Part shown: positions 8,004 through 15,715 of the stretch, piece after piece | Layout: each line of letters starts with the position of its first letter | Numbering within the stretch: position 1 is the first letter of the stretch | DNA from: Acidobacteriota bacterium | GTDB lineage: Bacteria > Acidobacteriota > Vicinamibacteria > Fen-336 | Assembly (NCBI GenBank): GCA_003222275.1 | Contig: QHVJ01000113.1 | Span: 1-49,977, forward strand | DNA: 49,977 nt | Direction: 5' to 3' | The notes under the pieces: generated by a model | What the model saw: the letters and a program-made list of their open reading frames with translations, nothing else | Databases searched by the model: none | Told to the model about the DNA's origin: nothing | Program-made: the position numbers and the translations under genes

Positions 8004-9518
8004 ATGTCCGAACCGGCTTCGTCTCCCGACGTGCCGCGCTTCGATCCCGCCCGCCGCCGCGCCGTCACCTTCGCGCTGGCGCTGATCAGCGCCACCGCCG
8101 CGCTCGAGGGCACCGTCGTGTCCACCGCGATGCCGACGATCGTCGGTGACCTGCAGGGCCTGTCCCTCTACTCCTGGGTCTTCTCGGTCTTCCTGCTCAC
8201 CTCCACGGTCACGATGCCGCTCTACGGACGGCTGGCCGACATCCATGGCCGGCGCCGCATCCTGCTGCTGGCCACCAGCCTGTTCCTGATCGGCGGCCTG
8301 GCGTGCGCGTTCGCGCGCTCGATGCCGCAGCTCGTGGCGGCGCGCGGGCTCCAGGGCCTCGGCGCCGGCGGCCTGCTGCCGGTGGCCATCGCCGTCGTCG
8401 CCGACCTCTATGCGTTGCGCGAGCGAGCGCGCATCCAGGCGCTGTTCAGCGCGATCTGGGGCACCGCGAGCCTGATCGGTCCTCTCCTGGGCGCTTTCCT
8501 CACCCTCAGCTTCGGCTGGCGATCGATCTTCCTGGTGATCGTGCCCCTCGGCCTGGTCTCCCTCGTGCTGGAGGCGACCCAGATGCGCGAGTCGTGGGCC
8601 TCGCGCCCGGAGCCGTTCGACGGGATGGGCGGCGCCACGCTGACCGTCGGCGTGACGGCGCTGCTGCTCGCCACGCTCCACGAACCGGGGACGCGCGGGC
8701 ACCTCCCGCTACGGCTGCTGATGTTCGCCATCGGAGCCGCGCTGCTCGCCGTCTTCGCCCGCCTGCAAGCGGGCCGGGAGCACCCGCTCGTGCCCCTCAC
8801 GCTGCTCACGCACCGGGAAACCGCGGCGCCGTACGTGGCGGGCGCGCTGGTCGGGACGACGATCTTCGGCGTCGATACGTTCGTGCCCCTGTTCGTCCAG
8901 GGAGCGCGCGGCGGAACGGCGGCGGCGGCCGGCGCCGTCGTGACGCCGATCATGTTCTTCTGGGCGACGTCGGCCTCGCTCGGCACGCGCGCCCTCGTGC
9001 GCTACGGGTTCCGGGCCACCGCTCGCGTGGGAACGATCCTGATCACGGTGGGGTGCGGCGCGCTGCTGGCCGCCGCGCTGGCCGAGGCCCCCGTCGTCTG
9101 GATCAGCGGGGCCTGCGCGCTGATCGGCATGGGCCTGGGCCCGCTGGCGACGTCCCAGATGCTGGCGGTCCAGCACGCCGCGCCCGAGACGCAGCGGGGC
9201 GTGGCGAGCAGCCTTGTTCCCTTCTTCCGCGCGCTGGGCGGCGCGTTGGGCGTGGGCACGCTGGGCGGACTGCTTTCGGCGGGCCTCGACCGCCACCTGG
9301 GCGCGGCCGCCGACGTGGCCGGGCGGCTGCTCGCGGGTCACGAGGCGGCCCTGCCGCCGGGGATCACGCCCCTCGCGGTCCGCCATGCGATCGCGCGCTC
9401 CCTGCTGCCGGTTTTCGGCGTCATGCTGGGCCTCGCCATCGTCAACTTGGCCATCGCCGGCCGGTTCCCCGGTCGGGCCGACGACCCTGCGGACCAGACG
9501 CCCCGTCCAACCGTTTGA
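8004..9518 (+). CDS. MFS drug-efflux transporter, DHA2 (EmrB/QacA) family
   Basis: A 504-residue transporter with about 14 hydrophobic segments. The opening TFALALISATAALEGTVVST matches the DHA2 helix 1 pattern, and LYGRLADIHGRRRILL is MFS motif A between helices 2 and 3. SIFLVIVPLGLVSLVL is the helix 6 region. Such proteins export lipophilic drugs, dyes or metabolites by proton antiport in the cytoplasmic membrane. No adaptor or regulator gene is next to it. ATG at 8004 lacks a Shine-Dalgarno site but has TG-A-GATGAT nine bases before it, a possible near-leaderless promoter. Confidence 0.87.
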   Translation: MSEPASSPDVPRFDPARRRAVTFALALISATAALEGTVVSTAMPTIVGDLQGLSLYSWVFSVFLLTSTVTMPLYGRLADIHGRRRILLLATSLFLIGGLACAFARSMPQLVAARGLQGLGAGGLLPVAIAVVADLYALRERARIQALFSAIWGTASLIGPLLGAFLTLSFGWRSIFLVIVPLGLVSLVLEATQMRESWASRPEPFDGMGGATLTVGVTALLLATLHEPGTRGHLPLRLLMFAIGAALLAVFARLQAGREHPLVPLTLLTHRETAAPYVAGALVGTTIFGVDTFVPLFVQGARGGTAAAAGAVVTPIMFFWATSASLGTRALVRYGFRATARVGTILITVGCGALLAAALAEAPVVWISGACALIGMGLGPLATSQMLAVQHAAPETQRGVASSLVPFFRALGGALGVGTLGGLLSAGLDRHLGAAADVAGRLLAGHEAALPPGITPLAVRHAIARSLLPVFGVMLGLAIVNLAIAGRFPGRADDPADQTPRPTV

Positions 9519-9601
9519 ACACGCCCGTGCTCGCGCCCGAGCCGGAAAAGACAGAACCTTTCCTGTCGCCCGCGCGTTACCGGCACGTGGGAGGTTCTCC
9601 G

Positions 9602-10180
9602 ATGAACACATGTGCCGTCGCCGTCCTGGCCCTGGCGGCCCCGCTCGCGGCGGCCAGCGTCCCCGCGGCATCGCCGAGCGGCGGGACCGCCTGGCTTCAC
9701 GTCCGCGTCGAGGAGCTGAAGCAGCGGTCGCGCGTGCATGTGAACCTGCCGCTGCCCGCCGTCGAAGCGGCCCTGAAGGCGGCGCCCGACCTCATCGCTT
9801 CCGAGGGCCGGATCCACCTCGGCGGCCACGGGCGCCACCTGGACGTCGACGACTTCCGGCAGGTGTGGAAGGAGCTGAAGACCGTCGGCGATGCGGAGAT
9901 CGTCTCCGTCGAGGACGGCGACGACCGCGTGAACGTCAGCAAGAAGGGCGACCTCCTGCTGATCCGCGTCCAGGAGGGCGGTGATCGCGAGACCGTCCAT
10001 GTCGACGTCCCTTCGGCCCTCGTCGATGCCTTGTTCTCCGGCCCCGGCGACGAGCTGAACGTGCGGGCCGCCATCGCCGAGCTGCGCAAGCTGCGCGGCG
10101 ACGTGGTGCGGGTCAACGACCGCAGCTCGACGGTGCGGATCTGGATCGACGAGAGCGCCGGCGCGCAGGGAGAGAAGTGA
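9602..10180 (+). CDS. Exported protein with two repeat modules, unknown function
   Basis: A 192-residue protein with a Sec signal peptide (MNTCAVAVLALAAPLAAASV). The mature part holds two copies of one module: a strand-helix element (VHVNLPLPAVEAAL and VHVDVPSALVDALF) followed later by a beta element of the form IVSVEDGDDRVNVSKKGD or VVRVNDRSSTVRI. The same module recurs twice in the next gene. I do not recognise a named domain. ATG follows GGGAGG by about 7 bases. The TGA overlaps the next ATG (TGATG), and the ADOP permease gene follows, so the products may act together at the cell envelope. Confidence 0.7.
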   Translation: MNTCAVAVLALAAPLAAASVPAASPSGGTAWLHVRVEELKQRSRVHVNLPLPAVEAALKAAPDLIASEGRIHLGGHGRHLDVDDFRQVWKELKTVGDAEIVSVEDGDDRVNVSKKGDLLLIRVQEGGDRETVHVDVPSALVDALFSGPGDELNVRAAIAELRKLRGDVVRVNDRSSTVRIWIDESAGAQGEK

Positions 10181-10707
10181 TGCTGCTCAAGATCGGTGCC
10201 GTCCTCGCCTCGATCCCGGTCGCGGTGGGCGCCGTGGTGGCCGGCACCGGGGTGATGGTCGTCGACGTCAGGGATTCGGACGGCACGCATATCGTCGTGC
10301 CCGTGCCCCTGCTGCTGGCCGAGACCGCGGCGCGCTTCGCGCCGACGAAAGCCGCGGAGGTCAACATCGACCGTCAGCTCACACGCGTGCGCCGCTACCT
10401 TCCGGTGGCCGAGGAGGTCCTGGCCGCGCTGGCCCAAGGCCCGGACGGCGAGCTGGTGCGCGTCGACGACGGCGACGAGCACGTGCGCATCACCAAGGCC
10501 GGAGACGTCCTGCAGGTGCGCGTCGAGAGCCCGCGGGAAAGGGTGGCGGTGAACGTCCCGTTCGGCCTCGCCCGCCAGGCGCTGAGCCAGGCCCGCGGCG
10601 GCCACGTCTCGGCGGGCGACCTGGTGGCGGCGCTACGCCATGCGCGCCTGACCCGGCTCGCGGACGTCCGTGACGGCGGCGATCACGTGACGATCACGGT
10701 CTGGTGA
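10180..10707 (+). CDS. Membrane-anchored or exported paralogue of the preceding protein
   Basis: A 175-residue protein with an N-terminal hydrophobic segment (IGAVLASIPVAVGAVVAGTG) that could be a signal or anchor. It repeats the upstream protein's module twice: IVVPVPLLLAETAARF ... LVRVDDGDEHVRITKAGD, then VAVNVPFGLARQAL ... LADVRDGGDHVTITVW. Similarity to the neighbour is clear in the DGD-x-V-x-I beta element, which implies tandem duplication. ATG at 10180 overlaps the previous stop; a GTG one codon earlier is also possible. No enzyme motif is visible. The function is unknown, and its place ahead of a MacB-like permease suggests an envelope role. Confidence 0.7.
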   Translation: MLLKIGAVLASIPVAVGAVVAGTGVMVVDVRDSDGTHIVVPVPLLLAETAARFAPTKAAEVNIDRQLTRVRRYLPVAEEVLAALAQGPDGELVRVDDGDEHVRITKAGDVLQVRVESPRERVAVNVPFGLARQALSQARGGHVSAGDLVAALRHARLTRLADVRDGGDHVTITVW

Positions 10708-10735
10708 GCTGATCCGGGTCCAACCCTTTCGTCTC

Positions 10736-10762
10736 CTCCAGCGTCTGAAACACTAGCTGGAG
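10736..10762 (+). promoter_or_regulatory. Hairpin covering the ADOP ribosome-binding site
   Basis: CTCCAGC (10736-10742) pairs with GCTGGAG (10756-10762). The right arm contains most of the GGAGG Shine-Dalgarno (10759-10763), which lies 6 bases before the ATG at 10770. Folding would hide the site, so translation of the permease may be held low or controlled. Confidence 0.4.
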
Positions 10763-10769
10763 GCCTGCG

Positions 10770-13262
10770 ATGCTGGAGCAGCTGCGGTACGACGTCAAGC
10801 ACGCGGTCCGCGGGCTGCTTCGGGACCGGGCCTTCACGGCCATCGCCCTCCTCTCGATCGGCCTCGGCGTCGGTGCGAACTCGGCGATCTTCTCGCTCGT
10901 GCACCAGGCCCTCCTGCGCCAGCTTCCCGTCCCGGAGCCCGAGCGGCTGGTGCTCCTGAGCTGGAACGGCGGGTTCGTGGGAACCGGGTGGGGAAGCGGG
11001 AACCTGCTGCCTCATCCGATGTTCCGGGACCTGAAGGCCGAGAACCAGGTGTTCGACGGGCTCATCGCCCGCCATCCGACCCAGATCCACCTGTCGGTCG
11101 AGGGCACGCCCGAGCCGGTGAACGCCGAGATCGTCTCGGGCAACTATTTCGGCGTGCTCGGGGTGCGCCCCGCGCACGGGCGGCTCCTCGACGAGTCCGA
11201 CGACGTGCAGCCCGGCGCGCACCCGGTGGTGGTGGTCTCCTACGACTACTGGAAGAACCGCCTGGGCGGCCGTGAGGACGTCGTGGGCCGCCACGTGCTC
11301 GTGAACGGCTTCCCCATGACGGTGATCGGCGTGGCCGCCCCCGGGTTCCGCGGCATGGATTGGGGCGAGGTCCCATCGTTGTGGATCCCCACGATGATGA
11401 AGAAGCAGGCCACGCCGGAGTTCGACTGGCTCGACGATCGGCGCGGGCGGTGGCTCCACGTCTTCGGGCGATTGAAGCCCGGGCTCTCCGCGGCGCGGGC
11501 TCAGGCGGCCCTGCAGCCGTGGTTCAAGGCGATGCTGGAGGCCGACACGCGGCGCGAAGGGTGGCCGCAGGTCACGGAGGAGCAGCGGCGACGGTTCCTG
11601 GCCTCCAGCCTCGACGTCCTGCCCGCCGCCCAGGGCCGGTCGGATCTGGGGCAGCAACTGGAGAAACCGCTGCTCGTGCTCCTCGCCGCGACCGTCCTCG
11701 TCCTGCTCCTCGCGTGCCTGAACGTCGCGAACCTCTGCCTGGCCCGCGCGTTCGCGCGCCGCCGGGAGACGGCGGTGCGGCTGGCGATCGGCGCGTCGCG
11801 CGGGCGGATCGTCGGCGACCTGCTCGTGCAGAGCGCGCTCCTCGCGCTGGCCGGCGCGGGGGTGGGGCTGCTCCTGGCGCCGGCCGTCAGCGCGGGGCTC
11901 ATCTCCTTCCTGCCCGAGGCCGTCGATCTCCGGCCCGGGATCGACGCGCGGGTCTTCCTCTTCGCCCTCGGGGTGGCCCTCGCCACCGGCCTCCTCTTCG
12001 GGCTCGTGCCGGCCCTGCAGGCGAGCGGGGAGCGGCCCGGGTTCACGTTGAAAGAGGAGGCCACGAGCGTCGCCGGGGGCCTCGGCCTGCGGAAGGCGCT
12101 GGTCGTCGGCCAGATCGCCCTCGCGCTGGTCCTCCTCGTCGGCGCCGGCCTCTTCGTGCGCACGCTCTCCAACCTGCGCGCGCAGGGCCCGGGCTTCGAC
12201 ACCACGAACCTGCTGACGTTCTTCGTCGATCCGGCCCGAAGCGCCTACAGCCAGCCGCGGGGCGAGCGGCTGATGGTCGACCTGCTGGCGGCGCTGCGAA
12301 CGCTGCCGGAGGCCGAGCACGCCGGGTCTTCGAGCGCCACGCTGCTCGCGGGCGGCAGCTGGAACACGAGCATGACCATCCAGTCCGACCGCCGCTTCGT
12401 GACCGACCGCCCCGTTCACATCAACGCGGTCAGCCCGGGGTTCTTCGCGACCCTGCGCACGCGCTTGCTCGCGGGCCGGGATTTCGACGAGCGCGACGCG
12501 CGATCCGGCCCGGAACAGGAGTTTCGTCACGTCATCGTCAACGAGAGCTTCGCGCGGCGGTATTTCGGCGACGAGAGCCCGCTCGGGGCCCGTCTCGGGT
12601 TCGGCAACCGGCCCGACACCCGGACGGAGATGGAGGTCGTCGGGGTCGTGAAGACGTTCAGCTATCGCGGGCTGCGGGAGGTCGACGACCAGGTGTTCGT
12701 GCCCTTCCTCGAGAGCACGATCCGCGGCACCAACTACTACGTGCGGACGCGCGCGAGCTCGCCGGCGGCCTTCGCCTCGATCCGGGCGGCCGTCCGCGCC
12801 CTGGATCCGGCCCTGCCCGTCGACCGGCTGCGCACGCTGGACGACCAGCTCGACCGCGCGCTGGGCAACGAGCGCCTGCTCGCGATCCTCGCCACCGGCT
12901 TCGCGGCGCTCGCGGTGATCCTCGCGGTCGTCGGCCTCTACGGGGTCACGTCCTTCGTGGTGACGCGCCGGACGCGTGAGATCGGCATCCGCATGGCGCT
13001 CGGGGCGACGCGCGAGGCCGCGCTCTGGCTCGTGATCCGCGACACCGGGGTGCTGGTCGTCGCGGGCATCGCGATCGCGCTGCCGGCGGTCGGCGGCCTG
13101 GGGCGTCTCGTCGAGAGCCAGCTCTTCGGCGTGCACGCCCTGGACGGGAGGACGATCGCGGTCTGCGCGGCGCTGGTCGTGCTGGCCGCGCTGGCGGCGG
13201 CGGCCGTCCCCGCTCGCCGCGCGAGCTCGTTCAACCCGGTGGAAGCCCTGCGCTGCGAGTAG
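10770..13262 (+). CDS. MacB/FtsX-type orphan permease (ADOP family)
   Basis: An 830-residue duplicated permease. The N-terminus LRYDVKHAVRGLLRDRAFTA followed by LSIGLGVGANSAIFSLV is the signature of the acidobacterial duplicated orphan permease family. A large periplasmic MacB-type domain lies between the first helix and a cluster of three helices (about residues 290-440). A second copy (periplasmic domain, then three helices at about 710-820) follows, ending VPARRASSFNPVEALRCE. No ATPase gene is adjacent, as usual for this family; partners are encoded elsewhere. It probably belongs to a mechanotransmission or efflux ABC system. The first gene pair upstream (9602-10707) may be co-transcribed. 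Confidence 0.9.
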   Translation: MLEQLRYDVKHAVRGLLRDRAFTAIALLSIGLGVGANSAIFSLVHQALLRQLPVPEPERLVLLSWNGGFVGTGWGSGNLLPHPMFRDLKAENQVFDGLIARHPTQIHLSVEGTPEPVNAEIVSGNYFGVLGVRPAHGRLLDESDDVQPGAHPVVVVSYDYWKNRLGGREDVVGRHVLVNGFPMTVIGVAAPGFRGMDWGEVPSLWIPTMMKKQATPEFDWLDDRRGRWLHVFGRLKPGLSAARAQAALQPWFKAMLEADTRREGWPQVTEEQRRRFLASSLDVLPAAQGRSDLGQQLEKPLLVLLAATVLVLLLACLNVANLCLARAFARRRETAVRLAIGASRGRIVGDLLVQSALLALAGAGVGLLLAPAVSAGLISFLPEAVDLRPGIDARVFLFALGVALATGLLFGLVPALQASGERPGFTLKEEATSVAGGLGLRKALVVGQIALALVLLVGAGLFVRTLSNLRAQGPGFDTTNLLTFFVDPARSAYSQPRGERLMVDLLAALRTLPEAEHAGSSSATLLAGGSWNTSMTIQSDRRFVTDRPVHINAVSPGFFATLRTRLLAGRDFDERDARSGPEQEFRHVIVNESFARRYFGDESPLGARLGFGNRPDTRTEMEVVGVVKTFSYRGLREVDDQVFVPFLESTIRGTNYYVRTRASSPAAFASIRAAVRALDPALPVDRLRTLDDQLDRALGNERLLAILATGFAALAVILAVVGLYGVTSFVVTRRTREIGIRMALGATREAALWLVIRDTGVLVVAGIAIALPAVGGLGRLVESQLFGVHALDGRTIAVCAALVVLAALAAAAVPARRASSFNPVEALRCE

Positions 13263-13263
13263 G

Positions 13264-13296
13264 CGGGTCCGCCCGGTCGCGGGCCCGTCTTCATCT
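13264..13296 (+). terminator. Possible terminator after the ADOP gene
   Basis: CGGGTCCGC (13264-13272) and GCGGGCCCG (13279-13287) form a 9-bp stem with one GU pair and a six-base loop, followed by a weak T-rich run (TCTTCATCTT). It lies between two converging genes. Confidence 0.45.
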
Positions 13297-14322
13297 TCAC
13301 TCCATCACGCCGCCCACCACGCGGAAGGCCTTGTTCACGTTGCCGTCGATGCTCTCGTCGAAGCGGGAGCCGAAGGCGGGGCCATAGGTGGGCCGCAGCG
13401 CCGCCGCCACCTTCTGCCGGGCCTCGGCCAGCGTGTCGCCGCGGGCGTAGGCCTCGCCGGCCTCGCGCAGCAGGTCGCGGAAGTAGCGGGCCCACAGCGC
13501 GAAGCGCTCCTTGCCCCGCATGACGTCGCCGTGGCCGGCGATCACCGTGTCGAAATCGAGCGCCGAGGCCGCCTCCAGCGTGCGGATCCAGTCGTAGGGG
13601 TAGCCGTCGGCCATGTAGGGCATCCAGCCGTGGAGGAGGTCGCCGGTGACGATGACCTTGTCCTGGGGCAGGTAGACGACCACGTCCCCGTCCGTGTGGC
13701 CCTTTCCCAGCCAGAGGACGTGGACGCTGCGCGCGCCACGGTAGAGCACGAGGCTCTTCTCGAAGGTCAGGCTCGGGAGCGTCACCTGCATCGACCGCAG
13801 CTCGGCGAGGTAGGCGCTGCGCGCGCCGATCTCGTCGTCCAGGCGCTGGCGCTCGGCTTCCGCGGTCGCCCGCGCGCGCTCGGCCCGCAGTCGCTCGAGC
13901 TGCGGGGGCACGGTGACGATCTCGTGCTTGACCCGCGGGATGCCGCGGCTCTCGATGGCCTCGCGCGTGGCATGGGAAGCGATGATCTCCGTGCCCGCCG
14001 GCCAGGCTCCCACGTAGGCCTGGTTGCCCTGGTAGTGGTCCCAATGGAAATGGGTGTTCACCACCCACTTCACCGGCTTGTCGGTGATCGTGCGGATCTG
14101 GGCCATCAGCGCCCGCGCGGCCGACGGCTTGGAGTGGGTGTCCACGACCATGACCCCGTCCTCCAGGACGATCACGGCCGCGTTGCAGTTGATCACCGGG
14201 AGCGGCCGGGCGATGGCCGCCCACACGCCCTCCGTCACCTTCTTCATCTCGAACAGGTCCTCGGACGAGGCGACACCCGCCCCCAGCAGGATCGTGAGGG
14301 CTCCGACCCCGAGTCTTCTCAT
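13297..14322 (-). CDS. Exported metallo-beta-lactamase-fold hydrolase
   Basis: A 341-residue MBL-fold protein with a signal peptide (MRRLGVGALTILLGAGVASS). The metal motif is complete: His91, His93, Asp95, His96 in THFHWDHYQGN. Later ligands are probably the Asp in TGDLLHGWMP and His in AGHGDVMRG. A charged helical insertion (about residues 135-170, rich in Arg, Glu and Ala) looks like a coiled coil and is unusual for a short MBL enzyme. The substrate is unknown; exported MBL proteins include lactamases and lactonases. ATG at 14322 follows GGAGGAG; a longer in-frame reading lacks such a site. It is divergent from a GntR regulator whose operator lies in the shared 101-bp gap. Confidence 0.83.
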   Translation of the reverse strand: MRRLGVGALTILLGAGVASSEDLFEMKKVTEGVWAAIARPLPVINCNAAVIVLEDGVMVVDTHSKPSAARALMAQIRTITDKPVKWVVNTHFHWDHYQGNQAYVGAWPAGTEIIASHATREAIESRGIPRVKHEIVTVPPQLERLRAERARATAEAERQRLDDEIGARSAYLAELRSMQVTLPSLTFEKSLVLYRGARSVHVLWLGKGHTDGDVVVYLPQDKVIVTGDLLHGWMPYMADGYPYDWIRTLEAASALDFDTVIAGHGDVMRGKERFALWARYFRDLLREAGEAYARGDTLAEARQKVAAALRPTYGPAFGSRFDESIDGNVNKAFRVVGGVME

Positions 14323-14367
14323 GTGCTCCTCCGTGAGCGGGGAGTGTACGGCGGGCCGGCCCTCCGC

Positions 14368-14396
14368 TTGACAACTCAGTATCAGTGTATTATATC
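14368..14396 (+). promoter_or_regulatory. Promoter of the GntR-ABC operon
   Basis: TTGACA (14368-14373) is a perfect -35 box. After a 17-base spacer comes TATATC (14391-14396), matching the -10 consensus at five of six positions. This AT-rich island stands out in the GC-rich surroundings. Confidence 0.75.
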
Positions 14397-14407
14397 TGTG
14401 ATACACT
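14384..14407. promoter_or_regulatory. GntR/YtrA-type operator overlapping the -10 box
   Basis: AGTGTAT (14384-14390) and ATACACT (14401-14407) are perfect inverted repeats 10 bases apart. A second, interleaved pair is GTATCA (14379-14384) and TGATAC (14399-14404). The AGTGTAT...ATACACT pattern is the known operator form of YtrA-subfamily GntR repressors. It covers the -10 box and probable start site, so binding should repress the operon. Confidence 0.7.
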
Positions 14408-14423
14408 AGGGTTGCGCCCGCCC

Positions 14424-14819
14424 ATGCTGAGGATTGATCCGCGCGACGCCGTTCCGATCTGGAAGCAGATCGAGGAGGGGCTCCGGCGTCTCGTGGGGTC
14501 GGGGAGCCTCCGTCCGGGCCGTCCCGTGCCCTCGGTGCGGGACCTCGCACGGGAGCTGCGAGTCAACCCCATGACCGTCTCCAAGGCCTACCAGCGGCTG
14601 GCCGACGGGGGGGTGCTCGTGGTGCGGCGGGGCGAGGGCACCTTCGTGGCCGAGGGCCCTCCGCAGCTCACCCGCGCCGAGCGGGCGAAGACCATGCGCG
14701 AGGGCGCCTCGCGCTACGTGAGCCTGGCCGCGACCCTGGGTGTCTCGAAGGACGAGGCGGCGCGCGAGGTGGCGGCGGCCTGGGACGGCCCCCGGCGAGG
14801 CCGCGGGGAGGAGTCATGA
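14424..14819 (+). CDS. GntR-family regulator, YtrA subfamily
   Basis: A 131-residue transcription factor. Residues 1-75 form the winged helix-turn-helix (PIWKQIEEGLRRLVGSG, then SVRDLARELRVNPMTVSKAY, then RRGEGTFVAE). The short remaining tail is the small alpha-helical dimerisation region of the YtrA subfamily, which regulates its own ABC transporter operon. ATG at 14424 was chosen because the fold starts there. The stop TGA overlaps the ATG of the ABC ATPase (ATGA). The operator just upstream fits autorepression, relieved by a still unknown envelope or drug signal. Confidence 0.9.
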   Translation: MLRIDPRDAVPIWKQIEEGLRRLVGSGSLRPGRPVPSVRDLARELRVNPMTVSKAYQRLADGGVLVVRRGEGTFVAEGPPQLTRAERAKTMREGASRYVSLAATLGVSKDEAAREVAAAWDGPRRGRGEES

Positions 14820-15715
14820 GTGGGGAGGCGGTGCTGTCGGTGGAAGACCTGGCGGTGCGGTACGGGCCGCAGACGGTGCTCGAGGGCGTGTCGTTCCAGG
14901 TGCCGCGGGGCTCGGTGTTCGCGCTGCTCGGCCGGAACGGGTCGGGCAAGAGCTCCCTCGTGCGCTGTGCGCTGGGCCTGCAGAAGCCCGCCCGCGGAGG
15001 CGTGCGATTGTTCGGGGAGGACGCCTGGGCCGCGCGCCGGCGCGCCATGGGGCGCGTCGGCGTCGTGCCCGAGCAGCCGGACGCGCCGCCGGAGCTGACG
15101 GCGGGAGAGCTGCTCGCGTTCTGCGCCCCCTTCTATCCCGCCTGGAACGACACGTCCGCCCGCGATCGTCTCGAGCGCTACTCGGTCCCGCCGCGCGTGC
15201 CGTTCGGGCGGCTGTCGAAGGGCCAGAAGGGGGCGGTGATGCTGGCGCTGGCCCTGGCCGCGTCGCCGGAGCTGCTGGTCCTCGACGACCCCACGCTGGG
15301 CCTGGACGCCGTCGCCCGGCGCGCGCTCTACGACGAGCTGATCGGCGAGCTCGCGGACCGCGGCACCACCGCGCTCGTCACGACGCACGACCTCGACGGG
15401 ATCGAGCCCATCGCGGACCGCGTGGCCGTCCTCCGGGGGGCCCACCTCGTGGCGAACGAGACGCTGGACGCCCTCAAGGCGCGATTCCGTCGCATCCGTT
15501 GCGGGCCCTCGGCGGCGCCGTTCTCCTGGGAGCCGTTCGAACCGATCACGGCGGCGGAGAAGGATTGGGGCCGCGAGGCGGTCGTGGGCAACTTCACGGA
15601 AGAGCGGCTGGGCGCCTTCAGGGCGCGGACCGTTTCGGACAACGTCGAGGTCGTCGCGCTCTCCCTGGAGGAGATCTTTCTTTCCCTCGCCGGCACCGCG
15701 GGAGGGCTCTCGTGA
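14816..15715 (+). CDS. ABC transporter ATP-binding protein
   Basis: A 299-residue ABC ATPase of the CcmA/BcrA-like exporter class. Walker A is GRNGSGKSS (about residues 40-48), the signature region is RLSKGQKGA (about 131-139) and Walker B with catalytic residue region is LLVLDDPTLGLD (about 153-164). TTHD near 189 is the H-loop. The catalytic Glu following Walker B is replaced: the usual DEP is DDP here, as seen in some YtrB-like ATPases. It couples with the permease encoded next (GTGA overlap). Regulated by the GntR protein ahead of it. Confidence 0.9.
   Translation: MSGEAVLSVEDLAVRYGPQTVLEGVSFQVPRGSVFALLGRNGSGKSSLVRCALGLQKPARGGVRLFGEDAWAARRRAMGRVGVVPEQPDAPPELTAGELLAFCAPFYPAWNDTSARDRLERYSVPPRVPFGRLSKGQKGAVMLALALAASPELLVLDDPTLGLDAVARRALYDELIGELADRGTTALVTTHDLDGIEPIADRVAVLRGAHLVANETLDALKARFRRIRCGPSAAPFSWEPFEPITAAEKDWGREAVVGNFTEERLGAFRARTVSDNVEVVALSLEEIFLSLAGTAGGLS

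Noticed and set aside
9550-9568. GACAG/CTGTC hairpin after the DHA2 gene as a terminator
   Set aside because: Only 5 bp and no T tract.
10683-13136. 817-codon frame antisense to the ADOP gene
   Set aside because: No start signal or domain; the plus-strand permease is unmistakable.
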